Source of the DNA: Leptolyngbya ohadii IS1
GTDB lineage: Bacteria; Cyanobacteriota; Cyanobacteriia; Elainellales; Elainellaceae
Direction of reading: 5' to 3'
Assembly (NCBI RefSeq): GCF_002215035.1
Contig: NZ_NKFP01000001.1
Coordinates: 1,113,501 to 1,177,500 of the forward strand
DNA: 64,000 nt
Shown: positions 17,750 through 27,826 of the stretch, one piece after another
How the letters are laid out: every line of letters starts with the position of its first letter
Numbering within the stretch: the first letter of the stretch is position 1
Notes under the pieces: model-generated
The model's database searches: none
Seen by the model: the letters and a program-made list of their open reading frames with translations, nothing else
Told to the model about the DNA's origin: nothing
Position numbers and translations under genes: made by a program

Positions 17750-19288
17750 TCAGGCTGAAAGGGGAAAGCCCGCTGCCAAAAGCCAGCCAAAAAACAGGGC
17801 AGAGCCGATCGCATACACCCACGCCCGATTCAGCAAACCCGCCACCAGCGATAAAAGTCCAATCAGCGGTGGAAACAGGGGCAGGAGCAAAAACATAAAG
17901 CCCAACTGCGGCAGAAAGTTGAGGGTGAGAATAAATCCGCCAATTAGAACCGCACTCTGCGCCAGCCACCACAGCAGCCGTTTCCCAATGCTGATATTTT
18001 GCTGTACCATTCCCGCTGCCAGAAACCAGGGAAAGCAGGCAAGGGCGATCGGCAGCCACAGCCTCAGGCGAATCGGAATCAGCCACCATTGCAGCCAGAC
18101 TACCTGTGCCATTGCGCCAAAGGCAATCCAGAGAACGGCAAATAAGATGAATCCTCCGGCGATCGATCGCAGGCTCGAACGAGGCAGACGCCCCAGCACG
18201 CCCAGCCATGTCAGTCCGGCAATCAAAAACCAGACCCCCACCGCTCCCCCAACCTGAACCCCGCCTAAGTCCTGAAGGCTCACCCGCTGACTCAGCAGCA
18301 CCAGTCCCGCCACAGCCGTCAAGGGAGCCAGCATCAAACCCGCCCAGCGACGTAGCGGAGCCACTTTTGCAGCGATCGTTTCCGGTTTACCTAACCCTGT
18401 GGCAAGAATTCCGGGCGCACCGTAGGCAACAGCAGTCAAACCCACAAACCAGCCGAGCAGGTGCAAGCCATACCAGCCGATGCGTCGATCTGTATAGGGG
18501 CTACCTGCTTCACTGCTATCACTTCTCCCAAACGTAGAATCGAGCCATTGCCGTGCAGCCGCATGACTGCGATCGCTAAACAGAATGGTGATGTGTTCCA
18601 CGCCGGGAATGATGACCAGTTCGCGTCCCTGCCCCGCCGAGAAGTTAGAATTTTCTCCCCCTGCCTGTGCCAGCAATTTTTCCGCATTCGCCACAAATCG
18701 TCCCTCGCCGCTGCCTGCCTGGAGCTGAAGGTTACGCGGAGTCTGGGGTGTTACTGTTGCGCCCGTGGGAGAAATGGCAACCGTTGCCCTAAAACGGTCA
18801 GGACTCTCGATTCCCGCTGTCATGGCAATGCCGCTGCCCATCGAATGCCCCAGGACTGCAAGGCGATTGGGGTCTACTTCCGGCTGTTCCAGGAGAGCTT
18901 GCAGCGCAACGTCAAGATTTTGCTGAAGTTCGTATCGCTGGAGCCGAGTCCCGTTTGCCCCATGTCCGTCAAAATCCCACAGCATTACGGCATAACCCGC
19001 ATGAGCCAGCACATGACCGTAACCCAGCATCAGCTGCTTGGAACCCGCGAAACCGTGGGCAACCAGAACGCCCGGAATTCGCCCCGGAATCTGCCCCGGA
19101 ATCCGCTCTACCTGCTGCGGCGCTATGTAAATTAAGGGAATGCCTTCCCGCTGCAAAGACTTCACATTTAAGCCCGATCGCGCCCATCCGATGCCAATCC
19201 AGGCGGAAACAATTAGCACGATGGCGATCAGCAGGAGTCCCAGGCGTTTGTAGTCTAATTTCACAGGCGTTCGGCTTTTTCTTTGCAA
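17750..19288 (-). CDS. Alpha/beta hydrolase fused to a C-terminal multi-pass membrane domain
   Basis: A 512-residue protein. An N-terminal anchor (LGLLLIAIVLIVSAWIGIGW) leads to an alpha/beta hydrolase of the dienelactone-hydrolase-like type: oxyanion region VLVAHGFAGSK, nucleophile elbow GHSMGSG near residue 148, and a candidate catalytic His in PGVEHITILF near 221. Residues ~275-512 hold about six or seven hydrophobic segments with no recognised family. A PGQIPGRIPG slippage-like repeat lies just before the hydrolase core. The active site would face the periplasm. The substrate is unknown. Confidence 0.82.
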   Translation of the reverse strand: MQRKSRTPVKLDYKRLGLLLIAIVLIVSAWIGIGWARSGLNVKSLQREGIPLIYIAPQQVERIPGQIPGRIPGVLVAHGFAGSKQLMLGYGHVLAHAGYAVMLWDFDGHGANGTRLQRYELQQNLDVALQALLEQPEVDPNRLAVLGHSMGSGIAMTAGIESPDRFRATVAISPTGATVTPQTPRNLQLQAGSGEGRFVANAEKLLAQAGGENSNFSAGQGRELVIIPGVEHITILFSDRSHAAARQWLDSTFGRSDSSEAGSPYTDRRIGWYGLHLLGWFVGLTAVAYGAPGILATGLGKPETIAAKVAPLRRWAGLMLAPLTAVAGLVLLSQRVSLQDLGGVQVGGAVGVWFLIAGLTWLGVLGRLPRSSLRSIAGGFILFAVLWIAFGAMAQVVWLQWWLIPIRLRLWLPIALACFPWFLAAGMVQQNISIGKRLLWWLAQSAVLIGGFILTLNFLPQLGFMFLLLPLFPPLIGLLSLVAGLLNRAWVYAIGSALFFGWLLAAGFPLSA

Positions 19289-19485
19289 CGTTATTTTAAG
19301 GTGTAGCGCAGGTTGCGATCGAATGCAGGGTTAATTCAAACCGCAGTCTATATTCAAACCGCAAAGCCTCTGCAATGCGATCGCTCTACCCCTGTATAGA
19401 TGCAATCTGTACGCCTGTCTCCTATTGGTTTAGGATATGCCGAAGCCCGCCTAAGTCAGGAATTGATCAGTAAGGAATTGACCGC

Positions 19486-20814
19486 ATGGTACAAGACGCG
19501 GAATTGCAGGAAAAAATTCGTCAGCAGTTTGATAGTGCGCCCTATCCCAATATTCCGCTAGAGCGATCGCCAAAATCCGATGCGAATGCACTCTATATCC
19601 ACAATTTGAATACTCCCTTCTATCTTCGTAACCAGAAGTTAGCTGACCCCCAGCAAGTCACAATTCTCGATGTGGGCTGCGGCAGTGGCTACAAAACGCT
19701 GATTCTGGCAGAAGCCAATCCGGGTGCAACGATCGTGGGAATTGATTTATCCAAGAAGTCGATCGAGCTGGCACAGCAGCGGCTCAGCTACTACGGCTTT
19801 ACCCAGGCGCAGTTCCACGCCATTTCCCTCGATCAAGTCCCGCAGCTGGGACTGAAGTTTGACTACATTAACTGCGACGAAGTGCTGTACCTCATGCCCG
19901 ATCTGGTACAGGCTTTAGAAGCCCTGAAAGCCGTGCTGAAACCAGCGGGTATTTTGCGGAGCAATCTGCATAGCCTCTTTCAGCGTCAGCATTATTTTCG
20001 AGCGCAGGAGCTATTTACCCTGCTGGGACTGATGCAGAGCAATCCAGGCGATTCGGAAATCAACACCGTTTTGGAAACGTTCAGGGCGTTTAAGAATGGA
20101 GTTCCCCTCAAGCAGGAGACTTGGGCACCCCAGCAAGCCGAGAGCGACCCGCAGGAATATGTGCTGATGAATTATTTGTTTCAGGGCGATCAGGGTTATA
20201 CCATGTCCGATTTGCTGGAGGCACTGCGAACAGCCGATCTAGAGCTAATCTGCATGGTGAACCAGGCGCACTGGAATCTGGACAGTCTGTTTCAAGATCC
20301 GCAGGCGCTACCCGCTTTCTGGCAGACAATCCTGCCGCAGCTCACCCTGGAGGATCGGCTCCAAATTTTTGAATTGATTGCTCCCGTGCATCGTCTGCTC
20401 GACTTTTGGTGCGGTCATGCGGGACAAACTCCCGGCTGGCAAACCCCGCAAACCTGGCAGGCAAGCGATTGGCAAACGGCACAGATTCAAATTCATCCTC
20501 AGCTCCAGACCGAAAGCGTCAAGGCTGACCTGATCGGAGGCATTCGACAGCAGCGATCGATCGATTTGAGCCGTCATCTGTCTGCCCCTGTAGCTGCTCC
20601 TGTGTGGATGAGTTCTCATATTGCTGCCGTTTTGCTGCCGCTCTGGGATATGCCCCAACGGTTTCCAATGCTGTGTCAGCGGGCTTTGAAAATTCGCAGC
20701 CGCGATCCGATTACCCTCAAGCCAACCAACCCCCATCAGCTCAATCAGGAGTTGCGGGATGCCCTGATCAATCTGGAACGGTATTCCTATGTTTTGCTCA
20801 CTCAACCTGAATAA
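19486..20814 (+). CDS. Class I SAM-dependent methyltransferase
   Basis: A 442-residue soluble protein. The SAM-binding Rossmann motif I is ILDVGCGSGYKTLIL near residue 62, motif II is IVGIDLSKKSIELAQQRL, and the acidic motif is FDYINCDEVLYLMPD. Residues ~200-442 are a family-specific extension of unknown fold. Similar proteins with this long tail are annotated only as methyltransferase in cyanobacteria, so the acceptor is unknown. It is 80 bp upstream of polyphosphate kinase and could share its transcript. Confidence 0.85.
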   Translation: MVQDAELQEKIRQQFDSAPYPNIPLERSPKSDANALYIHNLNTPFYLRNQKLADPQQVTILDVGCGSGYKTLILAEANPGATIVGIDLSKKSIELAQQRLSYYGFTQAQFHAISLDQVPQLGLKFDYINCDEVLYLMPDLVQALEALKAVLKPAGILRSNLHSLFQRQHYFRAQELFTLLGLMQSNPGDSEINTVLETFRAFKNGVPLKQETWAPQQAESDPQEYVLMNYLFQGDQGYTMSDLLEALRTADLELICMVNQAHWNLDSLFQDPQALPAFWQTILPQLTLEDRLQIFELIAPVHRLLDFWCGHAGQTPGWQTPQTWQASDWQTAQIQIHPQLQTESVKADLIGGIRQQRSIDLSRHLSAPVAAPVWMSSHIAAVLLPLWDMPQRFPMLCQRALKIRSRDPITLKPTNPHQLNQELRDALINLERYSYVLLTQPE

Positions 20815-20823
20815 CACCTAGAC

Positions 20824-20870
20824 AGCATCCAGATAACATCCAGATAAAACCCGGATAACACCCGAATAAC
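20824..20870 (+). repeat. Degenerate tandem repeat (ATCCAGATAAC / CCGGATAACAC units)
   Basis: Four imperfect units of 9-14 bp share a GATAAC core. They lie in the 80-bp gap between the methyltransferase and ppk genes. Confidence 0.55.
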
Positions 20871-20894
20871 GGCGTTTCCTACTTCTAAATTTTT

Positions 20895-23111
20895 ATGGCT
20901 AAAGATAAAAATAAAAAAGCGAAAAAAGCAAATTCAAGCTCTGATCTGAACGATCCGCAGTGCTTTTTCAACCGCGAATTAAGCTGGTTAGAATTCAACC
21001 GCCGGGTCTTGCATGAGGCGATCGATCCGCGTAATCCTCTGCTGGAGCGGGTTAAATTTGCCGCTATCTTTAGCGCTAACCTGGATGAGTTTTTTATGGT
21101 GCGCGTTGCCAGCTTGCAGCGGCAGGTTGAGGCAGAAATTACGTCGGTTACGCCAGACGGACGCACGGCACAACAGCAGCTTGATGAGATTAGCCAGCGA
21201 CTTCACCCCATGGTGGCTCAACTGCAAGATCTGTTTGAGACTCAACTACGTCCCCAACTGGCAGCGGAGGGGGTTTGTGTGCTGAAGTATGACGAACTGA
21301 ACCCGGCACAAAAAGACTATCTGAAGCAGGTTTTTGAGAAGCGGGTGTTTCCCATTCTGACGCCCTTAGCGGTTGATCCGGCACATCCCTTTCCTCTGAT
21401 GTCGAACCTGAGTCTGAATCTGGCGGTGGTGCTGCAAGATCCGGAGACTGGAGGAGAGCGGTTTGCCAGAGTGAAAGTGCCGGACAGCTTGCCTCGCTTT
21501 GTGCCCCTGCCGATCGATCTGCATCCTGAGTGCGATCATTCCGTGGTTTGGGCAGGCGTTTCCCTCGAACAAATCATTGCCGACAATCTGGAAATGCTGT
21601 TTCCCGGCATGGTGATTCGGGAGCATCATCTATTTCGCGTCACCCGTGATGCTGATCTGGAAGTCCAGGAGGAGGAAGCGGAAAATCTGGCGGCGGCGAT
21701 CGCCCAGGAAATCAGTAAACGGCGATTTAGCGGCTCAGTAGTGCGGTTTCAGTTTGCGCCTACGATGTCGGAGTTTGTCAAGGAAACCCTGATCAGGGGC
21801 ATGAACGTTGACCCGAACGATTTGTATATGGCGCAGGGCTGGTTAGCGACTCGCGATTTGATGGCGCTGATGTCTCTGCCGTTACCGCACCTGAAGGATC
21901 AGCCCTGGACTCCAGTGATTCCCAAACGACTGCAAGCCTTAACCGAAGAATCGATCGGAGAGCAGGAGACGGAGGATAATATTTTTCAGATTATTCGCCA
22001 GAGCGATTTAATGCTGCATCATCCCTATGAGTCGTTCAGTGCTTCGGTTGAGCAGTTTATCCTCCTTGCGGTGCGCGATCCGGATGTGCAGGCGATCAAA
22101 ATGACCCTCTACCGGACTTCCAGCGATTCGCCGATCGTGAAAGCCTTAATTTCGGCAGCGCAGAGCGGTAAACAGGTCGTTGCTCTGGTGGAAATTAAAG
22201 CCCGGTTTGACGAAGCCAGCAATCTCAACTGGGCGCGTACCCTGGAGGAAGCAGGAGTCCACGTGATCTACGGCGTAATCGGCTTAAAGACCCACACTAA
22301 AGTTGTGCTGGTGGTGCGGCAGGAGGGAGATGAGATTCGTCGCTATGTTCATATTGGAACGGGAAACTACAACGCAAAAACGGCAAATCTTTACACCGAT
22401 CTGGGGTTGATGAGCTGTCGAGAGGAGCTAGGGGCAGACTTGACGGATTTATTTAACTACCTGACGGGTTGTTCTAAACAAAAGTCGTTCCGTAAACTGC
22501 TGGTGGCTCCGGTGACGTTGCGCGATCGTATGACCCAAATGATTCGTCGTGAAATAGAACACTGTAAAGCCGATCGTCCTGGACGCATCATCGCGAAAAT
22601 GAATGCTCTCATTGATCCAGGTATCATCGAAGCGTTATATAAAGCATCTCAGGCAGGTGTCCAGATTGATTTAATTATTCGCGGAATGTGCTGTCTTCGA
22701 CCGGGACTGCCGGGGATTAGCGAGAATATCCGCGTGATTAGTATTGTGGGTCGCTATCTGGAACACGCTCGTATCTTTTACTTTCATAATGCTGGGCAGG
22801 AAGAGGTTTATATCGGCAGTGCAGACTGGATGCCCCGTAACCTCGATCGTCGTGTAGAAGCGGTAACGCCTGTTGAAGATCCGGTTCTGATGAAAGAATT
22901 ACAGGCAATTCTTGCCGTCCAGCTTGCGGATAATCGCCGTGCTTGGGAATTGCGATCGGAGGGTTCCTATGTTCAGCGCCAGCCCCAGAAAGGTGAGCCG
23001 GAATGGGATGCTCAGGTGATCTGTATGCAGCAGACACAGCAGGGCGTCAGTTTGCAGGACTTCTTGCGTAACGCTCAGAAAACAGGGTCAGCAGGTCAGC
23101 AATCTCACTGA
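20895..23111 (+). CDS. ppk1: Polyphosphate kinase 1
   Basis: A 738-residue enzyme that reversibly makes inorganic polyphosphate from ATP, usually membrane-associated. The four-domain PPK1 order is seen: N-domain starting FNRELSWLEFNRRVLHEA, head domain, C1 with MTLYRTSSDSPIVKAL and the autophosphorylated His467 in GLKTHTKVVLVVR, and C2 with YIGSADWMPRNLDRRVE. Length matches the family. The N-terminus has a Lys-rich leader (KDKNKKAKKANSSS). It gives the cell a phosphate and energy store. Call is firm. Confidence 0.97.
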   Translation: MAKDKNKKAKKANSSSDLNDPQCFFNRELSWLEFNRRVLHEAIDPRNPLLERVKFAAIFSANLDEFFMVRVASLQRQVEAEITSVTPDGRTAQQQLDEISQRLHPMVAQLQDLFETQLRPQLAAEGVCVLKYDELNPAQKDYLKQVFEKRVFPILTPLAVDPAHPFPLMSNLSLNLAVVLQDPETGGERFARVKVPDSLPRFVPLPIDLHPECDHSVVWAGVSLEQIIADNLEMLFPGMVIREHHLFRVTRDADLEVQEEEAENLAAAIAQEISKRRFSGSVVRFQFAPTMSEFVKETLIRGMNVDPNDLYMAQGWLATRDLMALMSLPLPHLKDQPWTPVIPKRLQALTEESIGEQETEDNIFQIIRQSDLMLHHPYESFSASVEQFILLAVRDPDVQAIKMTLYRTSSDSPIVKALISAAQSGKQVVALVEIKARFDEASNLNWARTLEEAGVHVIYGVIGLKTHTKVVLVVRQEGDEIRRYVHIGTGNYNAKTANLYTDLGLMSCREELGADLTDLFNYLTGCSKQKSFRKLLVAPVTLRDRMTQMIRREIEHCKADRPGRIIAKMNALIDPGIIEALYKASQAGVQIDLIIRGMCCLRPGLPGISENIRVISIVGRYLEHARIFYFHNAGQEEVYIGSADWMPRNLDRRVEAVTPVEDPVLMKELQAILAVQLADNRRAWELRSEGSYVQRQPQKGEPEWDAQVICMQQTQQGVSLQDFLRNAQKTGSAGQQSH

Positions 23112-23959
23112 TCAGGGCTGTCTATCCCCGGCTAGCTGAGGATGGTATTTAACCCGGAGTATCTTTATATACTATATTGCTTGTGTGAAAATTGGACGAA
23201 GGTACGTAACTCCACTGAAGCAATATATTAATCTTGATTCAAGATTCGAGTTGGAAAGCCTCTATACGAGCTTGAGTTCTATGAAATTACTGACTTCAGT
23301 GTATTGCAGGTTTAACGACCTGTGCTTTGCTCTGCTCATCTGAGCCAGGTGCATTCTGGGAGGACATTCCTTCCGGTTAAATCTACTGCTAGATCGGCTT
23401 ACAGCGGAAAAATCGTAGCTTCCACGTCCTCACTCTTCTCCTCAGTTTTTCTTTTCTAGAAGGTTCTGCCCCCTAACTGGAAAGAAGGCAGGAGCGTAAT
23501 TGAATTCAAGCTGATTTCGTTTCATAGAATTGAAGTTCGCTAACTGTAGCTTAGTTGTGGTCTAGCAAAAGCATGGTTCGTAAAAGCATGGTTCGGTGAA
23601 AGCATGGCTCAGCAGAAGTTTTGTCTATGCAGCGAATGATGCTGCCCGGATCTACCTGTTGGATTCGTCATTATTTCTGCCTATTGCATCTGTAAGCAAA
23701 TCGATGATGGATGTAACCGATCGCAGTGAATTCTGTAAATTAATTTGAAATCTTTTTTTGATTCGGATTGCTGGTTTGAATTGATGATTTAGCTTGTCGA
23801 TTTAGATGTTTAGATTGAACGATTTCACTGAAAGCTGCAAGCTTTTGCGGCTTGTTAAATGCTCGTTAATTGATTGATAGCTTCGACTAATTGTTTGATC
23901 GAGTTTAGGTTCCCCAATCAAGCAATTCCTGGAATACCTTCATAAGCAAACTTTATCCT
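23112..23959. other. Long intergenic region upstream of the DUF4347 mosaic gene
   Basis: No gene, tRNA or riboswitch is recognised in these 848 bp. It is AT-rich near the 3' end. The one clear structure is a 15-bp tandem repeat at 23567-23611, listed separately. An sRNA or long 5' leader cannot be excluded by eye. Confidence 0.4.
23567..23611 (+). repeat. 15-bp tandem repeat, three units (AAAAGCATGGTTCGG)
   Basis: Units at 23567-23581, 23582-23596 and 23597-23611 differ by a few bases. The array lies about 350 bp before the next start codon. Confidence 0.7.
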
Positions 23960-26900
23960 ATGTTTAACTCTTCCACTGACAACGCATTGGTTTCTGCTGA
24001 AAATGTTCAGACAAACAGTTTGTCAGAACTGGCTAAAACGCCGATATCCAGTAAACATGGGGGCACCCAGCTTGTCTTTATTAGCACAGACATTGCTAAC
24101 TATGAGGTGTTGGCACAGAATACGCTTGCAGAAGCCAAGGTTGTTCTGCTGGACTCGACTCGTGATGGAATTCTCCAGATTACAGAAGCACTGGAACGAT
24201 ATGACCGGGTGAGCGGCGTTCACATCGTTTCCCACGGGCGTTCTGGGGAACTGAAACTGGGTTCAGCCTCTGTGGACTTAAAGACGCTTAACCAGCGTGG
24301 CGATGAGCTAACAAACTGGTCAAAAACTCTGGCTCCAGATGCCGATATTCTGCTCTATGCCTGTAACACAGCGGAAGGGGAATCCGGTCGGGCGTTTGTA
24401 ACGGCACTGGCGAAACTCACCGATGCTGATATTGCTGCATCAACCGATTTAACGGGAAGTGCAAACCTGGGCGGCGACTGGAATTTGGAAGTGAATTCAG
24501 GGGCGATCGAATCTTCTGTCATCTTCCAGCCCGTTATTCTAGAGGCTTACGAGGGGGTGTTTGCGAACTTCGCGTTCACCACCTTTGGGGGTGCGACTGG
24601 GTTGCAGTTGAACGGCAGTAGTGCCCTGGCAGGGACAGCTCTACAGCTAACGCCGGATGCTCCTTTCCGGGCAGGAAGCGCTTATTACGCCACTCCGCTC
24701 GCCATTACAGGCAGCACCTCCTTCCAGACCCAGTTCCAGTTCCGCATTTCTGATTCTGGCACCGCAACAGATCCCGGTGGGGATGGCTTTACCTTTGTGC
24801 TGCAAAACAGTGCAGCGGGCGCAGCGGCAGTGGGGGCACCGGGCGGCAACGTCGGCTACGACAACTCGGATGGCGGCGCTCCGGTCGGTCGCTCTCTCGC
24901 GATCGAGTTTGACACGGCAGGGAATGCGTGGGACCCGAACGACAACCACATTGCAGTACTGCGAGACGGTAACGGCAGAGTTGCACTGGCAACGGCAGCA
25001 GCAGGATTACCTGACCTGAACAGCGGCAGCTTGATTAACGCCTGGATCGACTACAGCGGCAGCAGCGATCGACTGAACGTATATCTGTCCACGGCAGCGA
25101 CTCGACCGACGACTCCTACGTTGTCCTACACGGTAGACCTGGCAGCAGTGGTAGGGTCACAGGCATTTGTAGGGTTCACAGCAGGGACAGGGTTGTTTAG
25201 CAATGCCCATGCCATCACTAGCTGGTCGCTCTCCAGTTCCGATTCCGTTGTACCGGAAACCAGTCAGATTTCCCTGAAGGACAGCAACACCATCTTCGTC
25301 AGTGAGGGGGCAGGTAACGCTATTGTCACCGTTGCTAGAACCGGAAGTGCTAGCGATCGCGTCACCCTGGAGTACACGCTGAATGCGATTGCTGGCGGTG
25401 CTACGGCAGGGCTGGACTACATCCAACCGACCTTTAATGGACGAGCCAATACCGGGCAGGTGGTCTTTGAAGTCGGCGAAACCGAGAAAACCTTTGCGGT
25501 TCCGATCGTGGAGGATGGACTGCTCGAAGGCAACGAAACCTTCTCTGTGGGAATTCAGAACCCCAGTAGCGGTTCGCTGAGTGCGCCTCGAACCCTGCTG
25601 ATTACCATCATCGACAACGATATTGCCAATACGGTTTCTGTAAGCAGTCCGGCGATCAGCGTGTCTGAAGGTGCGAGCAATGCCACTATTACGGTGCAGC
25701 GAAGCGGAGATTTAAGCGTTGCGGCTTCCGTTGACTTTACGACGACCAATAGCAGCGCGACCGCTGGGGCTGACTACACCGCCGCATCTGGCACCCTGAC
25801 CTTTGCACCAGGGCAGTCTAGCCGGACCATTACCGTTCCCATCCTGGAGGACAGCCTCACGGAGAGCAACGAAACCTTTACGGTAACGCTGAGAAATCCC
25901 ACAGGGACAGCGCTGGGGGCGCAGGCAACTACAACCGTCACTATTCTCGACAATGATCTGGCTCTCGGATCGTTTACGCGCCAGGATGTGTTCTCCCGAT
26001 TCTCCTTAAGTCAGCCGATCGCGATCGACTGGACGCCTGGTGGACGCTATATGCTGATTGCTGAGAAGGGCGGCGCGGTCCGAATTTCGGATAATGGCGT
26101 TTTGCGACCGGAGGTGCTGCTGAATCTGTCCGGTGAGGTGGGCAACGTTGCCGATCGCGGGATGCTGGGTATCGCGGTTCATCCCCAGTTCTTTACGGGC
26201 AATCCTTACCTCTACGTCACCTATACGATCGACCCACCCGAAACCGCTGGACGCACTGATCTGGCACGTCCCGATGGGGAAGGAAATCGTCCGGCGCAGC
26301 TGTCGCGCTTCACGCTTGATCCGGCAACCATGCAAGTTGTTCCGGGCAGCAGGGTAATTTTGCTGGGCACCAACAGTACCTGGGCATTTACCAGCGGTCC
26401 CGATGTGAACAGTACGGGAAATCGAAATGTCCTGCCTTCTGGAATTGCGACTGGAACCGGACCCGTGACGCCCAGCAATCCGGCAACGCTCAACGGCAGA
26501 TCCGTCCCCGCAGAGCTGATTGAGGTGGGCTTCCAGGACAATGACCCCGATACGCCCGGCATCCAAAACCGCAATATTCGGGACTACATTGCGACCGATA
26601 GTTTGTCCCATACGATTGGCGCAGTTCACTTTGGACCGGATGGATACCTGTACGTCAGCACCGGGGATGGAACGTCCTACAACTTTATGGACCCACGTAC
26701 CGTCCGCGTTCAAGATCCCTCGAACCTGTCGGGTAAGATGCTGCGGATTGATCCGATCACAGGGGATGGGGTTTCGGGGAATCCCTTCTACGACCCGGCT
26801 GATCCGGACAGCAATCGATCGAAGGTCTTCTATACCGGGCTCCGGAATCCCTTCCGCTTTACCTTTGATCCGGTGACGCAGTATCCCGTGATTGGCGATG

Positions 26901-27337
26901 TAGGCTGGGTGACATGGGAGGAAATTAACACAGGTGTACCGGGATCGAACTTTGGTTGGCCCTTCTTCGAGGGTCCGGCTCAAAACGTTGCATACGGAGC
27001 GCTACCGCAGGCGCAAGCCTTCTACAACAACGGCAACCGCAACAGTTTCAACATCAATCCGGCGGTTCTCCCCCTCCTTGCTCCCAGTCACGGTGCCCCG
27101 GATTCTGCCAATGCCATCATGGTGGGTGATTTCCTGAACCGCGATACGCTGATTTACGGCGATGTCAACAACGGCACGATCTATGCGGCAACCTTTGATG
27201 CAGCACGGCGAATTAGCGGTGTCCGAGTGTTTGACTCTGGGGTTAACTTCCTGGTGGATGCCGAAGTGGGACCGGATGGATTACTCTATGGCGCCAGCAT
27301 CGGCACGGGCACGATCATTCGCTGGGTTCCGGCTTAA
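23960..27337 (+). CDS. Surface mosaic protein: DUF4347, L-type lectin, two Calx-beta domains, glucose/sorbosone dehydrogenase
   Basis: An 1125-residue protein without a classical signal peptide, as is usual for DUF4347 proteins. Domains in order: DUF4347 (~36-190, with VHIVSHGRSGELKLG and LLYACNTAEGESG); an L-type lectin-like jelly roll (~205-420, FTFVLQNSAAG, LAIEFDT, DNHIAVL); Calx-beta 1 (~435-552) and Calx-beta 2 (~556-668), each with the FxVxExxxxExNETF pattern; and a glucose/sorbosone dehydrogenase beta-propeller (~677-1125, GMLGIAVHPQF, HTIGAVHFGPDGYLYVSTGD, GLRNPFRFTFD). The last domain in other proteins uses PQQ to oxidise aldoses in the periplasm. Calx-beta and lectin parts suggest calcium-dependent carbohydrate contact. 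Activity is inferred. Confidence 0.88.
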   Translation: MFNSSTDNALVSAENVQTNSLSELAKTPISSKHGGTQLVFISTDIANYEVLAQNTLAEAKVVLLDSTRDGILQITEALERYDRVSGVHIVSHGRSGELKLGSASVDLKTLNQRGDELTNWSKTLAPDADILLYACNTAEGESGRAFVTALAKLTDADIAASTDLTGSANLGGDWNLEVNSGAIESSVIFQPVILEAYEGVFANFAFTTFGGATGLQLNGSSALAGTALQLTPDAPFRAGSAYYATPLAITGSTSFQTQFQFRISDSGTATDPGGDGFTFVLQNSAAGAAAVGAPGGNVGYDNSDGGAPVGRSLAIEFDTAGNAWDPNDNHIAVLRDGNGRVALATAAAGLPDLNSGSLINAWIDYSGSSDRLNVYLSTAATRPTTPTLSYTVDLAAVVGSQAFVGFTAGTGLFSNAHAITSWSLSSSDSVVPETSQISLKDSNTIFVSEGAGNAIVTVARTGSASDRVTLEYTLNAIAGGATAGLDYIQPTFNGRANTGQVVFEVGETEKTFAVPIVEDGLLEGNETFSVGIQNPSSGSLSAPRTLLITIIDNDIANTVSVSSPAISVSEGASNATITVQRSGDLSVAASVDFTTTNSSATAGADYTAASGTLTFAPGQSSRTITVPILEDSLTESNETFTVTLRNPTGTALGAQATTTVTILDNDLALGSFTRQDVFSRFSLSQPIAIDWTPGGRYMLIAEKGGAVRISDNGVLRPEVLLNLSGEVGNVADRGMLGIAVHPQFFTGNPYLYVTYTIDPPETAGRTDLARPDGEGNRPAQLSRFTLDPATMQVVPGSRVILLGTNSTWAFTSGPDVNSTGNRNVLPSGIATGTGPVTPSNPATLNGRSVPAELIEVGFQDNDPDTPGIQNRNIRDYIATDSLSHTIGAVHFGPDGYLYVSTGDGTSYNFMDPRTVRVQDPSNLSGKMLRIDPITGDGVSGNPFYDPADPDSNRSKVFYTGLRNPFRFTFDPVTQYPVIGDVGWVTWEEINTGVPGSNFGWPFFEGPAQNVAYGALPQAQAFYNNGNRNSFNINPAVLPLLAPSHGAPDSANAIMVGDFLNRDTLIYGDVNNGTIYAATFDAARRISGVRVFDSGVNFLVDAEVGPDGLLYGASIGTGTIIRWVPA

Positions 27338-27826
27338 TTCCGTAGCCCTGTCGCTTCACTGGCAGGCTTAGCGCAGCGATCGTAAATCACTCTATCTTCT
27401 CTGTAACGGGCTTTTCTGCCGCAGGAAGGTAGGGTGATTTTTGCAGGTCTCCTGGGAATTCTCTGGGAATTTAGGCAAATTCTGGTGCCCAGATTGCCGC
27501 GATCGCTAACTCCCAGCCGGGAAGAGTTGAGGTCATCCTATCCTACGATCGGGTGATTGTTCTTGTAGTATGTTGTAGTATATTGGTCTTTACAGCAAAC
27601 TTGAAAAGTAAACAATGGCAACTCTGCTGAAAATTACCCTGCTGAAGCACCCTACTGAAGATCGTGTTTAGGGAGTGAAATTCATTCCTGCGGAACGATC
27701 AGCCTTTTTCCTTTTAACGCGATCGCCGCTCTCCTTCTTTGTCCTGATGCTCTCCGAGATGCAAACGCTCTGGGAGTTTCTATCGAAAATGGCTATCTGA
27801 AATTTATTGCGATCTGAGATTTATTT
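27338..27826. other. Intergenic region upstream of the NodIJ-type exporter
   Basis: No gene is seen in 489 bp. It contains a 10-bp direct repeat (27563-27582), listed separately, and a short CTGGGAATT duplication around 27448-27471. Confidence 0.4.
27563..27582 (+). promoter_or_regulatory. 10-bp direct repeat TTGTAGTATG-TTGTAGTATA
   Basis: Two adjacent 10-bp copies differ at one base. The same motif in the same tandem phase recurs at 54179-54198, in the region between the DUF1400-C45 gene and the CHASE2 kinase gene. Repeats spaced by one helical turn are typical of OmpR-type response-regulator sites, so a shared regulator is possible. Confidence 0.45.

Noticed and set aside
26006-26983. 325-codon minus-strand frame opposite the dehydrogenase domain
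   Set aside because: Antisense to well-conserved propeller motifs; no recognisable domain.
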